Positions 14,718-51,160 of a stretch of DNA of 64,000 bases are shown here, piece after piece (position 1 is the stretch's first letter; each line of letters starts with the position of its first letter). The stretch covers positions 5,956,417 to 6,020,416 of the forward strand of contig OX422198.1 of the NCBI GenBank assembly GCA_949130485.1. Reading direction: 5' to 3'. The notes under the pieces are model-generated. The model saw only the letters and a list, made by a program, of their open reading frames with translations. It did not search any database and was not told where the DNA came from. The stretch comes from Agelas oroides. Its lineage: Eukaryota; Porifera; Demospongiae; Agelasida; Agelasidae. The position numbers were made by a program, and so were the translations under genes.

Positions 14718-17172
14718 ATGGCGGGGATGGACGAGTCGATCCAGCTTCGCGCTGATGATGACGACGAATTTGGAGTCACAGCTGACGGTGAGTCGTAAGG
14801 GCAAGATGAGCAAAGACTGGCAAGCTAGTAGGCCGTTTAATAAATTGCCCTTTTGGGTTTAGATAAGTTTATAGCGTAGCGAGAACGGTTGTGTAAGTGA
14901 TTTGGGGTTTTGTTTAATTTCTGTTCCCAGACACGTTGGAAAGTTTAAAGTCAAAAGTTACCAGGAAAAAGGGAAGAGGTTTTGGAGGTGAGCCATATAA
15001 TGTAGGTGTGCTCTTAATGGAGTAGTGTTACATTTATGTTCACACTTATTTCTGATGCAGATGCAGGGGCTGGTATCCAGGGTGACTTTGATTCTATTGA
15101 CCTCACTCAAGAAGGACCAGGACCCATGAGATGTAAGTGCACCCATCAAAATTTGCAAAGTCATGGCTTTGTTCAAATACCTCAAGCAAGAAACAACAAC
15201 GCTCCCTGATAAACCGACCTGAGGCGCCACTGCCAAATTGAAATTCCGCCAATATTTTTACGGTCGGTTTGGGGCCAAACCGCCAAATTTAAAGACCACC
15301 AATATTTCCGACTATATGGTATGTGATAGCCTTGTTCCCAGGCCCCTCCCCCCCAAAAGAAGCCTGGTACTTACTGTTTGTGTATGTGTAAAAAAAATCA
15401 AGGGGATTCGTGAACAGATTTGCGTTCAATGGATACATATATGAAGTATACATTCTCATTTCACATAAATGGGATGATTGCTTCTGCAGGAGATTCGCTT
15501 TCTCCTAAAGCTTTTTTGAACATCATTTCAATTGTAAAGGTTGACTGTGTTCAAGACAGAGCAGTTGCAATATGAAGGGAGAGAAGTGTTTCTATGGCTA
15601 CCAACAGGCCTTTTGGCAAATTAATTTATTATCTTTCTGTTTGACTGCCAGTTATTAAAATTGATATTGCTACATTACTGCTGGAGGCGGGAACTTGTTT
15701 GTATTGACGTATATGCACTGCCACATCCACGTCCAATGTAATGATGTCATTATAGTTTCTACCTCGGTTTTTATTTTCACGGAAGCATGTCTGTCCGTAA
15801 AAACTGCAAAAATTTGCACCCATCAAGAATTTCTCACTATACAGTTTTTAACTGCTATAGGTGCCATATAATTTCTGTATGTTACGATTTAGTTCCACAA
15901 CTGTTATGCTCCTCAAGAATGTATTTAAATATATATTTGCTGTGACGTTATCCCTACTGGTTATAGGTTGTGTATGAGCGTTAATACTCCTTCTGTCTCC
16001 CTCTACACCTCTCAGCAATTGAAGGATGGATAGTGTTTGTAAGCAACGTTCACGAAGAAGCCCAGGAAGATGACATTTATGATAAATTTTCCGAGTTTGG
16101 CGAGATTAAGAATATGCACGCCAACCTGGATAGACGCACTGGATTCTTGAAGGTGAGTTGATTATCTCTTCTCCTAACCACATGCATTTTTAGTCTATCA
16201 AGCCAGACCATTTCTTACCCTCATTTTGCAAAGTCATTTTTCTGGAGGGTGAGGGCTTGATAGACTAATATAATTTGTACTAGTAATAGGTCTCAGAAGT
16301 TAGACACTGTACCTCTGTAACAGATCTCCTACCCTGGCTTCTAGCTTCATTTTCAGTCCTTTAGTGGGTGCTGCCAAGCTAAAATTCTTCCTTTGGCCCA
16401 GTAGTACCTATTTTAACTCTTTAGTCAAGTGGAGTTAGTATTTGTAGAAGAATCAAAGCAGGGAGGGTTGAAAACGGGGCTGTTCTTCCCTTTTGTTGAA
16501 AGGGTAAAAGTATCCTACCACAGAACACAGGATGTCAAGATGACAGTAGTTTTCCAGATACATTCTAAGAATGATATTGTCTCTGGCATTGTGGGGGAAG
16601 GTCAAGTATCTAATACTGCTCTCTGTACACACACACACACACAGGGCTATGCTCTGGTTGAGTACGAGACATACAGAGAAGCTAACATGGCCATACAGAA
16701 GTTGAACGGCTCCGACCTACTGGGTCAGAGGATCACAGTGGACTGGGCTTTTATCAAACCCAAACCACCAGGCAGAGGTAGAAGGTATGTCAAAAATGAT
16801 GAAACCCCATTTGCAAGCTGCAGTAAATTTCCAGACAAGATATATAATTATGCACAGTTCAGCCCTCATTCCTAGGCCTTTTCACCCCAACATTGTCACA
16901 CCAAGGCTGGTAAAACTTGTGATGTGGAGACATCAATATAGAATTGCATAATGCACATAAAAGTTTCATCGGATCTTAGAGTTTGCAGTGGATGTCTACT
17001 AACTCCACTGCACTTACTGTTAACTTGCTATGTGCTAGGTGCTGGCCTTGTAAAACCCAATTTTTCACTCAATTCCCATACTTTCCCTAAGAATGAGATT
17101 ATACTTGGTTATTTGGATTTGGCTGGTTGTTATCTGTTCATGTGATTGACCTCCAGGAGTGGCCGAAGGTGA
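14718..17172 (+). CDS. RBM8A: RBM8A / Y14, exon-junction-complex core protein, 6 exons, 163 aa
   Basis: RNA-recognition-motif protein that pairs with MAGOH in the exon-junction complex, marking spliced mRNA for export, localisation and nonsense-mediated decay. Exons: 14718-14787, 14931-14987, 15061-15132, 16016-16152, 16645-16784, 17157-17172, one continuous frame of 492 nt. The acidic N-terminus ([10 protein letters not shown]) is followed by KKGRGFG, then [20 protein letters not shown] where the RRM begins, [30 protein letters not shown] (RNP1-like) and a basic end (GRGRRSGRR). Length and motif order match the animal protein (about 174 aa in human). The last exon adds only five residues and a stop. 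Confidence 0.95.
15145..15322. mobile_element. Truncated copy of a TA-flanked MITE
   Basis: Matches the right half of the 17907-18256 element (shared GATAAACCGACCTGAGG, TTTTTACGGTC and AAATTTAAAGACCACC) but lacks its left end. Lies in the intron before RBM8A exon 4. Confidence 0.7.
16191..16267. mobile_element. Foldback element, second family (TAGTCTATCAAGCCAGACC)
   Basis: Ends TAGTCTATCAAGCCAGACC and its reverse complement, shortened on the right to GGCTTGATAGACTA, around a short core with ACCCTC/GAGGGT arms. Two relatives occur at 51110 and 59901. It lies in the last large RBM8A intron. Confidence 0.75.
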
Positions 17173-17460
17173 GCACAGAACATTGAAGTTTCATCTCCTC
17201 ACTTTGACAATACTACTGCACCAGGGACACATACATCTTGCACACACATACCATGTATTCTAGATTAACTAATACCTGTTCCAATTATAATACATCTCGT
17301 TGAACAAACTATGTTAGTTAGCTTCATTCCTGGGCCAGAGAGGAGAGAAATGAGATGCTACATTGTGGTACATGGTGTGCATGATGTGCACAATCCATCT
17401 GCAAAGCCTAATATTTTTATCCAAATCAGGACACAGTCACAACACATACACGAATAATTT

Positions 17461-20400
17461 TCAAGTTAATTGGTCACAGTCATTGCCAGTCCCTTCTTGT
17501 TCTCTCCTTTGGCTTGGAGCAATCTGTTGGAGACCGGCAAGTATAGGAGGATAAAAGTAAAGAGAACATAGTAGTTCAGAATGTTATTGGTAGCCATTCT
17601 GCCACTCAAAATCAGAAGGAAGCTCTTAAAATCTTTATACAACAGCATTTGGCGACATTGCCTGCACTGTATGTCTGTACTTACTTGAAGGTTCTTCCTG
17701 ACCTCATCCTTGTCATGGTGTACTGCTGCACCATGATCTAACTGGTGCTGACAGAGGGCACGCAGTGGGCGGACCAAAACCTGGGGGGAGTTGTGATGCA
17801 TGCACAACTGTATACAGTTATATACTCCACTTCACCCTTGTTTCTGTGGTAACAGGTGGGTATTATTTTATACATGTCGGACTACATAATTATGTTTCAC
17901 AACATACTGTATAGCCAGAAATTTGATGGGGAATTAAATTTGGCAGTTTGGCGGTCGGGGTTGAAACAAAATCTGTCAATATTATTTTGTATGCAACGCA
18001 TAATGATGTAATGCATGCAGTAGCGCTCTTGGCCCCGTCCGGCGTCCCTCTATGTGGCTGTACACGCTGCCAGTTTTATTTCTTGTAAAGTTGCGAACTC
18101 ATGGCTTGAACTAAGTATCTCAAACGAAAGACGACAACGCTCCTTGATAAACCGACCTGAGGCAACACTGCCAAATTTAAATTCTGCCAATATTTTTACG
18201 GTCAGTTTGGGCCCAAACTGCGAAATTTAAAGACCACCAAATTTCCGGCTATACGGTAAGATATCATGCATGCCTAATACAACATTTGTCTGCCTAAGTA
18301 TGACTACATCTCCTGATTCAGGAGGGGGGGCAAGGCTGACTTGCAACACCTGGTATATCAATGTCGATCATGAAACGAACTGTATCTCTCAGTTCAAAGC
18401 CAGGCCTAGGGGGTCACTCACTGCAGGACAGTGTTTAATGGCGTTGGTAAAATTATGTAAAGAGCTGTGATGTGATTCTGACATGCAATGCTGTGGAGAA
18501 TTAGAATACGCCTGTGTAAGTAAGTTATCTTCACAATCCTGGGTTCTTCTCCAGTGAAGCCAGGTTTCTGTCACTTGCAGTACTAAGAGTGATGGAAATC
18601 TGGGTGTGGGGACCAAGGCTTACCTCCACAATGTCTGGCTTCTTCTCCAGCCAAGCCAGTGCATGGGCCACAGATTCCAACGTCGACACGCAGCCTCTTG
18701 TGGGCTGTGTTCTGATGACATACTCACTCTTTCTCCCAGTGCCTAGCTGAACCTGGGCAGGGATGAACAAGTATCAACGACACACTGCATTTTGTCATGT
18801 TTCAATGAGTGCTGGCGAACACACAGACCTGTCTGACAGAGTGTAGCCGTGGGTTCTGGGTAAAGATACTCCTAGCCTGCGCCCAGGTGCCATCTAGGAC
18901 AATCAGTGCTGCACCATCACCTGCCACGCCCAGAGGTTCCTGCGGGATACTCGTGTGCTCCACAGCTACAGAACCGAGTGATTGTGTCCAAAAATCAGTT
19001 GCCAATTATGACTTCATTACAGCCCTTGTTCCCTCACTCCTTCATTTACATTCACAATGTCATGAAAGTAGAAAAGCTGCTTTCCACTTCCTTGTACTGC
19101 TCTTTGCAGGAAGGTTGTCAGAAGTTGACAGTGTGTATCTGTGGTTGACTTGAAGAAACCATAATACATGACTGTCAGTATTTGTAGCGTATGAAGCCAT
19201 TGATTGACCAGGTAAACCACAAGTTTACTTCACTCTTGAAACTGCTGACAACCTACCTCCAAAGCTCAGTAATATTGTGAATTGAAACAGAAGAGTAATA
19301 AATGGGGAAGGCCTGGGAACAAGGCTAACTTTATTACACTGGTCAGTACAGTTAATACATACTTACCATTTTTTCCTGGATAAAGCAATATTGTGTTCTG
19401 GGCTCCCAGTGCTCTGTCCAGAAGTTCACTCCTGCAAGGGAGAATTACAAGCCCTAGCCACTGATAGGTGTAGAAATATCATCAGGGCTGACCTGGATCC
19501 TGCATGCTACTTACTTGCCTGGTCCAAATCGCTTTCCCTTGATTATGTGACATTTATCTCTTGGGATGCACTCTCGCAGCAGTGGAATGGTTGCTAGAGG
19601 ACGGCTTTCCTGCAGAAGAATGTTAGGATAGCTATGTAGTAGCCTCATTCCCAGGCTGTGTCCTGGGAATGAGGCTACTACAAATCTTCAGCACCATTTC
19701 AGCAGCTAAACCATCGTGATAGCCTCGTTCCCAGGCCCCGCCCAGCTTTCCGTCGCTTGGAACGAGGCTACCATCGTAAAATTAGCTCATCATCCTCCTT
19801 TTCCTAAAAACATAGAAGAGGGAGAAGGCTTTATATTTTTTTGCTTTTAGCAACTAGACATTGTCTATTTCTTTCCAAGGAGCTGTAACAGCTGCAGCAC
19901 CTCGGTAGTTGTTGGCTTTCACTGGTTCATCCACAAGCACTTGTCAAGTCATTATAAACATCAGGGAGTGTACTACAATCACATCAGCACATCAACGCTA
20001 TACTTTCAAAGAAAACGGTAGGAAACAAGTCATTCTTTGACATGGTTGAAGCACTGCCTGAAAAATTGTGACTGCTACGCAGATATCTGAACACAGTTAC
20101 AGAATTGATGTTAACCTCGTTCCCAGGCCTTTCCCACCTCCAGTTTTTGTGGGAAAGGCCTGGGAACGAGGCTAACTGATGTTACCTCATTTGGGTGTTG
20201 TAAGATGATTATTCTCGACTGGATTGGTACTGCTTCGTCTGGGAAACAGCTGCAGATGCACACAGCAACTGGACGCCTAGGACAGGTGGGACAGAGTGCA
20301 TTATGACAGCATAGAGCTAGTCTCATTCCCAGACTATCTTCTGTGCATGAAGACAGTCTGGGAAACACTCCACTATACAGGCTTTTCAGTTACATCATCA

Positions 20401-21110
20401 AAACCGTACATATCCGTATATTAAAACTTGCGCTGCCATTTTGGAGTACTCATAGATAAGCTTAATTTAGTTACAGAGCAGTGGTATCAACGCCCAATTC
20501 GACACATACTAGAAGGTGCCTCCTTATATTCGCCGAGATCGCCATAGAAGCTACCATCTTGTAATCTAACATGGCAGCCGTTTTCTGTTTTTCATATTCT
20601 TAAAAGTGATTACGTCATGTGAAAACCCATATATAAATAGCACCCTTGGCACTGCTACATGTAAACAACCGCTGCAAGTCATGCACGTGTTAGCCATGTC
20701 TGACGATTGGCGATTGTCGGCATCCCTCGTCCCGACCATCCTAATGCAGTTCTGGAACAGGATGGTCCACCATTGACACCTGTCACCCCAAACGGTGTCA
20801 GATTTGCGTCAGAGACCCTTGCATGTGTGTGGTGAGAGACCTCCCTTCTTCTTTGTGCTGTGCACTACATGTGCACAACTACATTACTTTAACTTAACTG
20901 TAATAATTGTTTTAGCATGAGTGCGGCAAAATGTATGTTTGCTTTGCCTTGGGCAGGAAGATGCATGAATTTGAGCAGTGCACTCACAGTTAACTGTAAT
21001 GAAAGAAGTACTTACCTACATCTTTCACACACCTCCCTCCTGTTTGTCGGTAAGGCCACAGGAAGTGCAGAAAGCTCCGCAAATGTCTCCGAGAAATCAG
21101 CCATGAGCAT
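17461..21110 (-). CDS. DTWD2: DTWD2-like tRNA-uridine aminocarboxypropyltransferase, 8 exons, about 256 aa
   Basis: DTW-domain enzyme that adds the 3-amino-3-carboxypropyl group (acp3U) to tRNA uridines from S-adenosylmethionine. Exons, in transcript order: 21016-21110, 20186-20276, 19515-19609, 19367-19431, 18829-18965, 18624-18752, 17685-17780, 17461-17523. Visible motifs: CERCRRPVAVCICSCFP (Cys-rich start of the domain), IILQHPNE, IPLLRECIPRDKCHIIKGKR, NTILLYPG, LIVLDGTWAQARSIF (the DTW signature as DGTW), SEYVIRTQPTRGCVSTLESV, LRALCQHQLDHGA. Order and spacing follow human DTWD2, which is longer (298 aa). The terminal exon is the least certain; its residues are not conserved. Two candidate starts (21110 and 21104) are in frame. 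The donor after exon 3 is AA|GTAAGT, confirmed by phase. Confidence 0.9.
17907..18256. mobile_element. TA-flanked MITE, 350 bp
   Basis: Terminal inverted repeats beginning CTGTATAGCCAGAAATTTG at the left and, reversed, CCGTATAGCCGGAAATTTGG at the right, extending about 45 bp through AATTTGGCAGTTTGG. TA on both sides. In the intron between DTWD2 exons 6 and 7. Confidence 0.75.
19640..19677. mobile_element. Minimal foldback element, 38 bp
   Basis: TAGCCTCATTCCCAGG, a six-base loop, and CCTGGGAATGAGGCTA. The shortest hairpin of the abundant family; essentially only the two ends remain. Confidence 0.8.
19720..19770. mobile_element. Partly deleted foldback element
   Basis: Left end TAGCCTCGTTCCCAGGC with CCAGCTTTCCGTC, right end CTTGGAACGAGGCTA. 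The inner right arm is missing. Confidence 0.7.
20111..20175. mobile_element. Foldback element
   Basis: Hairpin with arms AACCTCGTTCCCAGGCCTTT and complement, loop of about 15 bp, 11 bp from the donor of DTWD2 exon 2. Confidence 0.85.
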
Positions 21111-21432
21111 GATGACCTTTGACCTTTGATGAATTGCACAACAGCTTGACAATCTGCATGCGATATGGCTATGGCTACTGTGTTGCGCAATCTCTTAACG
21201 TTTTATATGCACTCACCTCCAGGCCATGTTCCATCCGACCTGACTGGAGATGAGTGTTCCCTGTTCTACCATTGTACAGTTCACAGAAGCGGAGGGGATC
21301 GGATAAGTGCACCAAACACTTCGGCAAATCAACAGTAACAACCATCGCGAAGAAAACGGTGTCTGAAGCTGATCAGCCGCTATACCAACCAACTGATCAA
21401 TATTTTGAAGCCCCGCAACTGAACTAAAATTA

Positions 21433-21726
21433 ATGTGCTCCTGTGTGGCCAACGGCAACGTCGCGACAAGCGGCGCCCCTCGACATGCAACTCCTCTGCA
21501 GAATCTGCCGAACCCTCCGTCCCGACCACAAGTTTCTGTGCTCGTCGCCTGCAGTCAATGTGGTGAATTCCACTCGCCGTCCCTCGTCCGAGTGCAGCGA
21601 TTCTCCACAGTCTACGTGTTCTGTTCCATGTCCTGCTATGCAAAGTATGTAGCAAGCATACTTCATGCACGTTTAGTTAGAAGCATAATTATTATGATCG
21701 ACAATTGTAAATATTTTCAATCTTGA
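21433..21726 (+). CDS. Unrecognised 97-aa open frame with Cys pairs
   Basis: Open frame between the DTWD2 start and the PAM stop, in sequence of GC content higher than its surroundings and not repetitive. It contains CSQCGEFHS and VFCSMSCYAKY, which could be a small metal-binding module, but I do not recognise a family. The preceding frame (about 21300-21430) is also open and non-repetitive (TVSEADQPLYQPTDQ). It may be an exon of an unrecognised gene or the remnant of a transposable element. No splice model was attempted. Confidence 0.25.
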   Translation: MCSCVANGNVATSGAPRHATPLQNLPNPPSRPQVSVLVACSQCGEFHSPSLVRVQRFSTVYVFCSMSCYAKYVASILHARLVRSIIIMIDNCKYFQS

Positions 21727-21897
21727 GCCATTAGGAGGGACTTCATTACTCCATCATCCTTTGGCAGGGGATTTGCACAAGAACCCTTTTTTTTCTGCGA
21801 GCCAGTGAGGCTACAAACAATCAGTATTACAATTGAAAAGGAAAAAAAAAGTACAATAACGTATGATCAGTGATATGAAACATAAGAGTGCAAGGGA

Positions 21898-34125
<12,228 letters not shown>

Positions 34126-34323
34126 CGCAGCAGTCGAATTAGTACCTGCCACTATAAATATTACGGATCAGTGACAAACGACGTGACGCGACATTGTCAA
34201 CATAGACAACAAGCAACACTTCCTTCCTTGACGTATATACGTGTTGTTTTGAAAGTAATATGCTTCGTACGTTAATTTAGAACACTTCGTGCATGATGCA
34301 ACAGTGTGGGCGTGACGTCGACG
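34126..34323. promoter_or_regulatory. Divergent promoter region between PAM and CYP-A
   Basis: About 198 bp between opposed start codons, containing several ACGT cores (GACGTGACGCGAC, TGACGTATATACGTG, GTGACGTCGACG). It has to hold both promoters unless untranslated first exons lie elsewhere. Confidence 0.55.
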
Positions 34324-40611
<6,288 letters not shown>

Positions 40612-41662
40612 TGGTGTGTGCCAGTGTGTTGTAGTGATCATTTATTTTCTGGGTGTTGAGTTATGTAGTGACTTTCATTGTGTTATAAGTAAAATTGATT
40701 GATCGATTAAATAATAACTAACAGAGATAGATAGATGGGTGGATGCATGGATGGGTGGATGGGTGGATGGGTGGATGGATAAATAAACAAACAAACAAAC
40801 AAACAAACAAACAAACGAAACTGCAATGTTAATTGGTTGTTAGATGTTACCAACCCTTTGCTTGCAGTAAATTCTACAGCTTCAATCAGATTGAGTGCGA
40901 ACAACAATCTCAGCACTTGTGCTACACATATGTACAGTCAGATTGGAACAACATTGAACTTAATTGTACCCTAATTCAGATGCCTAACAGCTACTGCATG
41001 GCAACAGCCAGCTCCACAATAGGTCTATACCACGCACTGCATAGGCAGTTCCCCTCCCCTGACGTCAACGTGTGAGCTAGAGTCAAGAGTATTGCCTCCT
41101 CTTTGCATGCCTGGTGATCAGCTTTGATAGGCAGTTCCCCTCCCCTGACGTCAACGTGTGAGCTAGAGTCAAGAGTATTGCCTCCTCTTTGCATGCCTGG
41201 TGATCAGCTTTGATAGGCAGTTCCCCTCAACGTGTGAGCTAGAGTCAAGAGTATTGCCTCCTCTTTGCATGCCTGGTGATCAGCTTTGACCTTGCAGCAT
41301 GTTACAGGCTTACTCGTACTCGAAGCCAGACTCATGCAGAGTCGCAACATCCTGGACTCAGACCAGTATAATTATGATGCAATGCCCAGAGTTTGTTTTC
41401 CCAAACTTCTAGATTTCTGCTTATTTATGCTTGCATCATATTTCCTGTATCTAAACTTAGATAGTAGAGTACTCTACACTTGTTGCATTCAATCTCGTAT
41501 CCTCGCTTGCATCATCCGGCACTGCACTGTGCCTCGTTAAAAGAGTAGGCACGCTAGTAGGCTCTCGTTTTAGATCCTCGCCAAGTAGGAAGGAAGATTG
41601 GAAAGAGGAGGTGCATGCTGAGCTCGAGCAATAGGGGTGACATCAAGTCATAGATATCCAAA
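40612..41662. other. Spacer between CYP-A and CYP-B
   Basis: Contains the 3' region of CYP-A, a simple repeat (GATGGGTG)n then (AAAC)n at about 40725-40815, the 86-bp tandem repeat described separately, and about 370 bp of presumed CYP-B promoter. Part of 41460-41570 resembles 56480-56560, so it is duplicated flank of the P450 array. Confidence 0.65.
41041..41291. repeat. 86-bp tandem repeat, three copies, two with perfect CRE sites
   Basis: Copies begin at 41041, 41127 and 41213; the third lacks about ten bases. Copies 1 and 2 contain TGACGTCA (41060-41067 and 41146-41153). The array ends about 370 bp upstream of the CYP-B start codon, so it may act as an enhancer (inference). Confidence 0.85.
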
Positions 41663-47789
<6,127 letters not shown>

Positions 47790-48461
47790 TGTCATCAGGA
47801 GAGAGAAGAGAAACTATTTGAACTGATGTTGCTTTCTTAGTACTGTTGTGTAGTGCATGTCTAGTTACCACTTGATTGCTTGTTTCTTGAGTTGAGTTGT
47901 GTAAAAATGTTGTACATGCCCATGCTGTACTTTTCTAGCCCACCTTTTCAATGTCATTTTGTTGCACATGTTGCTCAGTATGACTACTCTAATGTGTGGT
48001 TCTCAAATTATCTGAAGTGAAGATAAGCATTTTGTTGCTCAGTATGACTAATGTGTGGTTCTGAAATTATCTGAAGTGAAGATAAGCATTTTGTTGCACG
48101 CATTCTCATATAGCTATACCTTACTGAGTGAAACTGAAGTCATGAGTGAAACTGAAGAGATTTGTTCTTCAAAGCAATACGCTTCGATCTACGGAAGTTG
48201 CCGCAGTCTGAGAGAGGAAGCTGGCCTGCAATTGTGCACGTACAAGCTCAAACAGGAAGCTTAATACTGGAGGAACCAGGCAGAACAGAGGTGTTGCCTA
48301 TATAGAGATCACCTGTAACTATGCACATGGTTTTGTAGGGACGAAGATTGATTCGAGCTGAGCGAAATTAGTCTCGTCCCCAGACCCTCCGCGCCACGCC
48401 CCGCCCCGTCGGAAAATTGCGTGGCGCGGAGGGTCTGGGGACGAGACTAGAGTAAAAAAGT
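47790..48461. other. Spacer between CYP-B and CYP-C
   Basis: First about 545 bp are the CYP-B 3' flank, duplicated after CYP-C at 55418-55960. A 60-bp direct repeat (GTATGACTA...ATGTGTGGTTCT) occurs at about 47980-48100. The last 95 bp hold a foldback element ending 12 bp before the CYP-C start. Confidence 0.75.
48369..48449. mobile_element. Foldback element immediately upstream of the CYP-C start codon
   Basis: TAGTCTCGTCCCCAGACCCT with CCGCGCCACG and an almost perfect complement; GC-rich stem of about 34 bp. Twelve bases separate its end from the CYP-C ATG, so it lies in the 5' untranslated region or core promoter. Confidence 0.85.
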
Positions 48462-50160
48462 ATGGATCTATTTTCTTCTCCCCTGGGACTGGCAGTGACT
48501 GTGGGGGTCGTCCTGCTGCTAATCTATCTCATTTACAGGTAACTCATAGCGGGCTGGCCTTCCACCTCATTCCTGATAGCTAGTCTTACAGAGTCCTGCT
48601 GCACAAGACTAATCCATTGCTGACTTGTTGCAATCAGTATGACGCTGCACAGCTACGTGACATGTTAAGTGACAGAATCCACTGCTGTTACAGTTCCACA
48701 TATTTGCTTTAGTCTTGCAAGCCACACCCTTTTCAAGTGAGAGCCATATGTCAAGTCCACTGCGTTTTATGTAGCTTATACTTGTTCTGACTGTCAACCT
48801 CTTCTTTGTCCTCCTTTCCTTCTTCTTTTCCTTTCTCCTCCAGCTGGGCATATGTCCCGCTCCAGGTTTTAAAGCGGCATGGAATCAAGGGACCCCAGCC
48901 AATGCCGTTTTTTGGAAACTATAGAGAGATTAGACAATCAGGGGTATGTAGTAGTCTCACTCAGGACGCAGAAATCAAACCTTGAGTAATTGCAAGGGTG
49001 TCGCCTGATACTACATAAAAACACTGTAGCAATCAGGCTCCGCCCACCTGGATGTATGAAGTATATAGCCTGTGTAAGTCTGTGAAATTGTCTCATAATA
49101 GGGAATTCTGAAGTTTTATGAGAAGCTCTCTAAAACGTATGGTCCAGTAAGTGGGTAAGTTGACTCGCTGTCTGCATACTAGTATAGATTCATTCCCAGA
49201 CCCCCAGAGCCTGGGAATGAGACTGTTGTTTGTAATGTCCTCTGGGTACTGCATGTACAGTGTACTAGTCTTGTCCCCAGACCAATCTGCAGCCTTGTTG
49301 AAAAATAAGGTCTGGACACCTTCACTAGAATATTGTTAATCACATTATCAGCAAGTTACTAAGTCTTGACACCCAACAATCTGCAAGCTGGCTATCTGTA
49401 ATGACTTAAGCCTAATTACTTCCCTGAGCAATCTGATTGGTGCGACAACATTGTCAATACACTTTATAAATAGGCCCCAGTTTCCCTAGTGAAGGTGTCC
49501 ACACCCTATTTTTTGATGAGGCCGCTGGGTGCACATGAAAAATTTGGTCTGGAGACGAGAATACATTGAAGGCTGAATTCCCAGATTCCCCCCAGCTTTT
49601 TAGTTGCATAATGTATGAACAACTGGGGAGGAGCCTGGGAATGAGGCTAGCGCTGTATTGAGCTCTTCGGTACTATGATGCACCGCATGAAGGCTGAAAG
49701 TATATGATTGTTTCCAGGTACTATATGGGGCGGCGTGCCAACATCTTGTTGCTTGATCTGGAGATTATGAAACAAGTAATGGTGAAGGAATTCAACTCGT
49801 TTATGGAGAGAGAGGTGAGTCATCAAAGAGTATGTCATCTAGCCTCGTTCCTGGGCTTTTGACAGTTTCAGGACTGGAAGCCATCAAAGACTAGGTGGTG
49901 GGAAGACCTAGGAATGAGGCTATATGTTGTCTGCTTTTTACCCATGTTATGTCTGCTGTCAAGGTATGTTGCATCAAGACTTGCAAGCTGGATTTAGATG
50001 TGCACATGGGTCACAAAATTCAATTGTGGCTGTTACTGTATGTTTTTAAATGTTTGCAGAGATAATGAAAGCCCGAAAAAGCTTGCCAAAAGCTTAGAGT
50101 TCAATTTTCTCCAAAGCTGTGAGACAAATCCGGAACAGAAAGCCTGGGTGTGAGGCTACA

Positions 50161-50402
50161 TTAGCCTCGTTCCCAGGCTCTTATGCAGGGGAGGAGGAAA
50201 GAGAGCCTGGTACAGACTGTTCGCACATGCACCAAGTTCCCTTGGTAACCTGCATACTACCCGCTACATTAAAATTACGGCCAATTTCTGTTTACCTGCT
50301 GAAAGGCCACACTACATAGTTATACTCCCTGTGAGACACCTTCGGGCAGTTTTGAAGTCAGAAACAATATCACTTTGACAGTAATTGTCTGCATTGCTTC
50401 GT
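50161..50402. mobile_element. Left half of the 562-bp foldback element
   Basis: Co-linear with 42731-42980 in CYP-B intron 4 (TAGCCTCGTTCCCAGGCTCT, then the unique core through ACAATATCACTTTGAC), then breaks off. The right half was deleted in CYP-C after the duplication. Confidence 0.8.
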
Positions 50403-51109
50403 TTTGAGGTGATCTGTGAGGCGATCTGTCAGAGACAGTCATTTATTTTGCAGCAATTTCCGAACTTCTTGGCTCGGAAGAAAAATTCACCACCAGGACT
50501 GTCCCAAGCCAAGGGAGAGGCATGGAGGAGACAAAGACAAATGCTCTCCCCGACCTTCTCTGCTGCCAAAATGAAAGCAGTGAGTCTGACAACAGTTTAG
50601 ACTTCTCTAGCAGTAGCATAACTGAAGGTTTCAACTTGATAATTGTTGTACTAGCATAACTGATATAAACTGTTGTTTGTTTGTTTGTTTGTTTGTTTAT
50701 TTCAGATGGTTCCTCTTGTGAAAAACAGCACTGACACATTGATTGAGAGGCTGGGGGAGTTTGCAGAGTCAGGGAAAAGTGTGGATGTATACAGGTAGCA
50801 GCTGCAGTACCAACCAAGAGTGCTTGGCTATATAACTATTCAGAGTAGAACTGAATAAGCTACGGTGCTCACAAGCTTTCAACCTCATCAGCCAGGCAGG
50901 GTGTGGCAAGCTATATGATTGTCATGGGAATTGTTTTGAGTACATACTGCTCACTACTTTGACTACTATGCCAACATGTCACGTTTCTGTAGTGTAAATT
51001 GCATGCCAGCTGTGGGAGTAGAAATAGTATTTACCTTAGACTGGTCTGAGTAAACTCTTGTTAACTGCAAGAATTCATAACTGCAACTGAACTAAAAGCA
51101 TCGGACACT

Positions 51110-51160
51110 TGTCTATCAAGCCAGCCCATCTCTCACCTTCCAGAAGGTGAGAGATGGGCT
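51110..51160. mobile_element. Truncated TAGTCTATCAAGCC foldback at the CYP-C deletion junction
   Basis: Left end TGTCTATCAAGCCAGCCCAT, hairpin CTCTCACCTTC/GAAGGTGAGAG, then GATGGGCT joins directly to CYP exon 9 sequence (GCCAATGCTTTG). The right end (GGCTTGATAGACTA) is missing. Confidence 0.8.

Noticed and set aside
19515..19609. GC-AG intron after DTWD2 exon 3 (G|GCAAGT)
   Set aside because: A GTAAGT donor four bases further on gives the correct phase with the next exon, so a standard GT-AG intron explains it.
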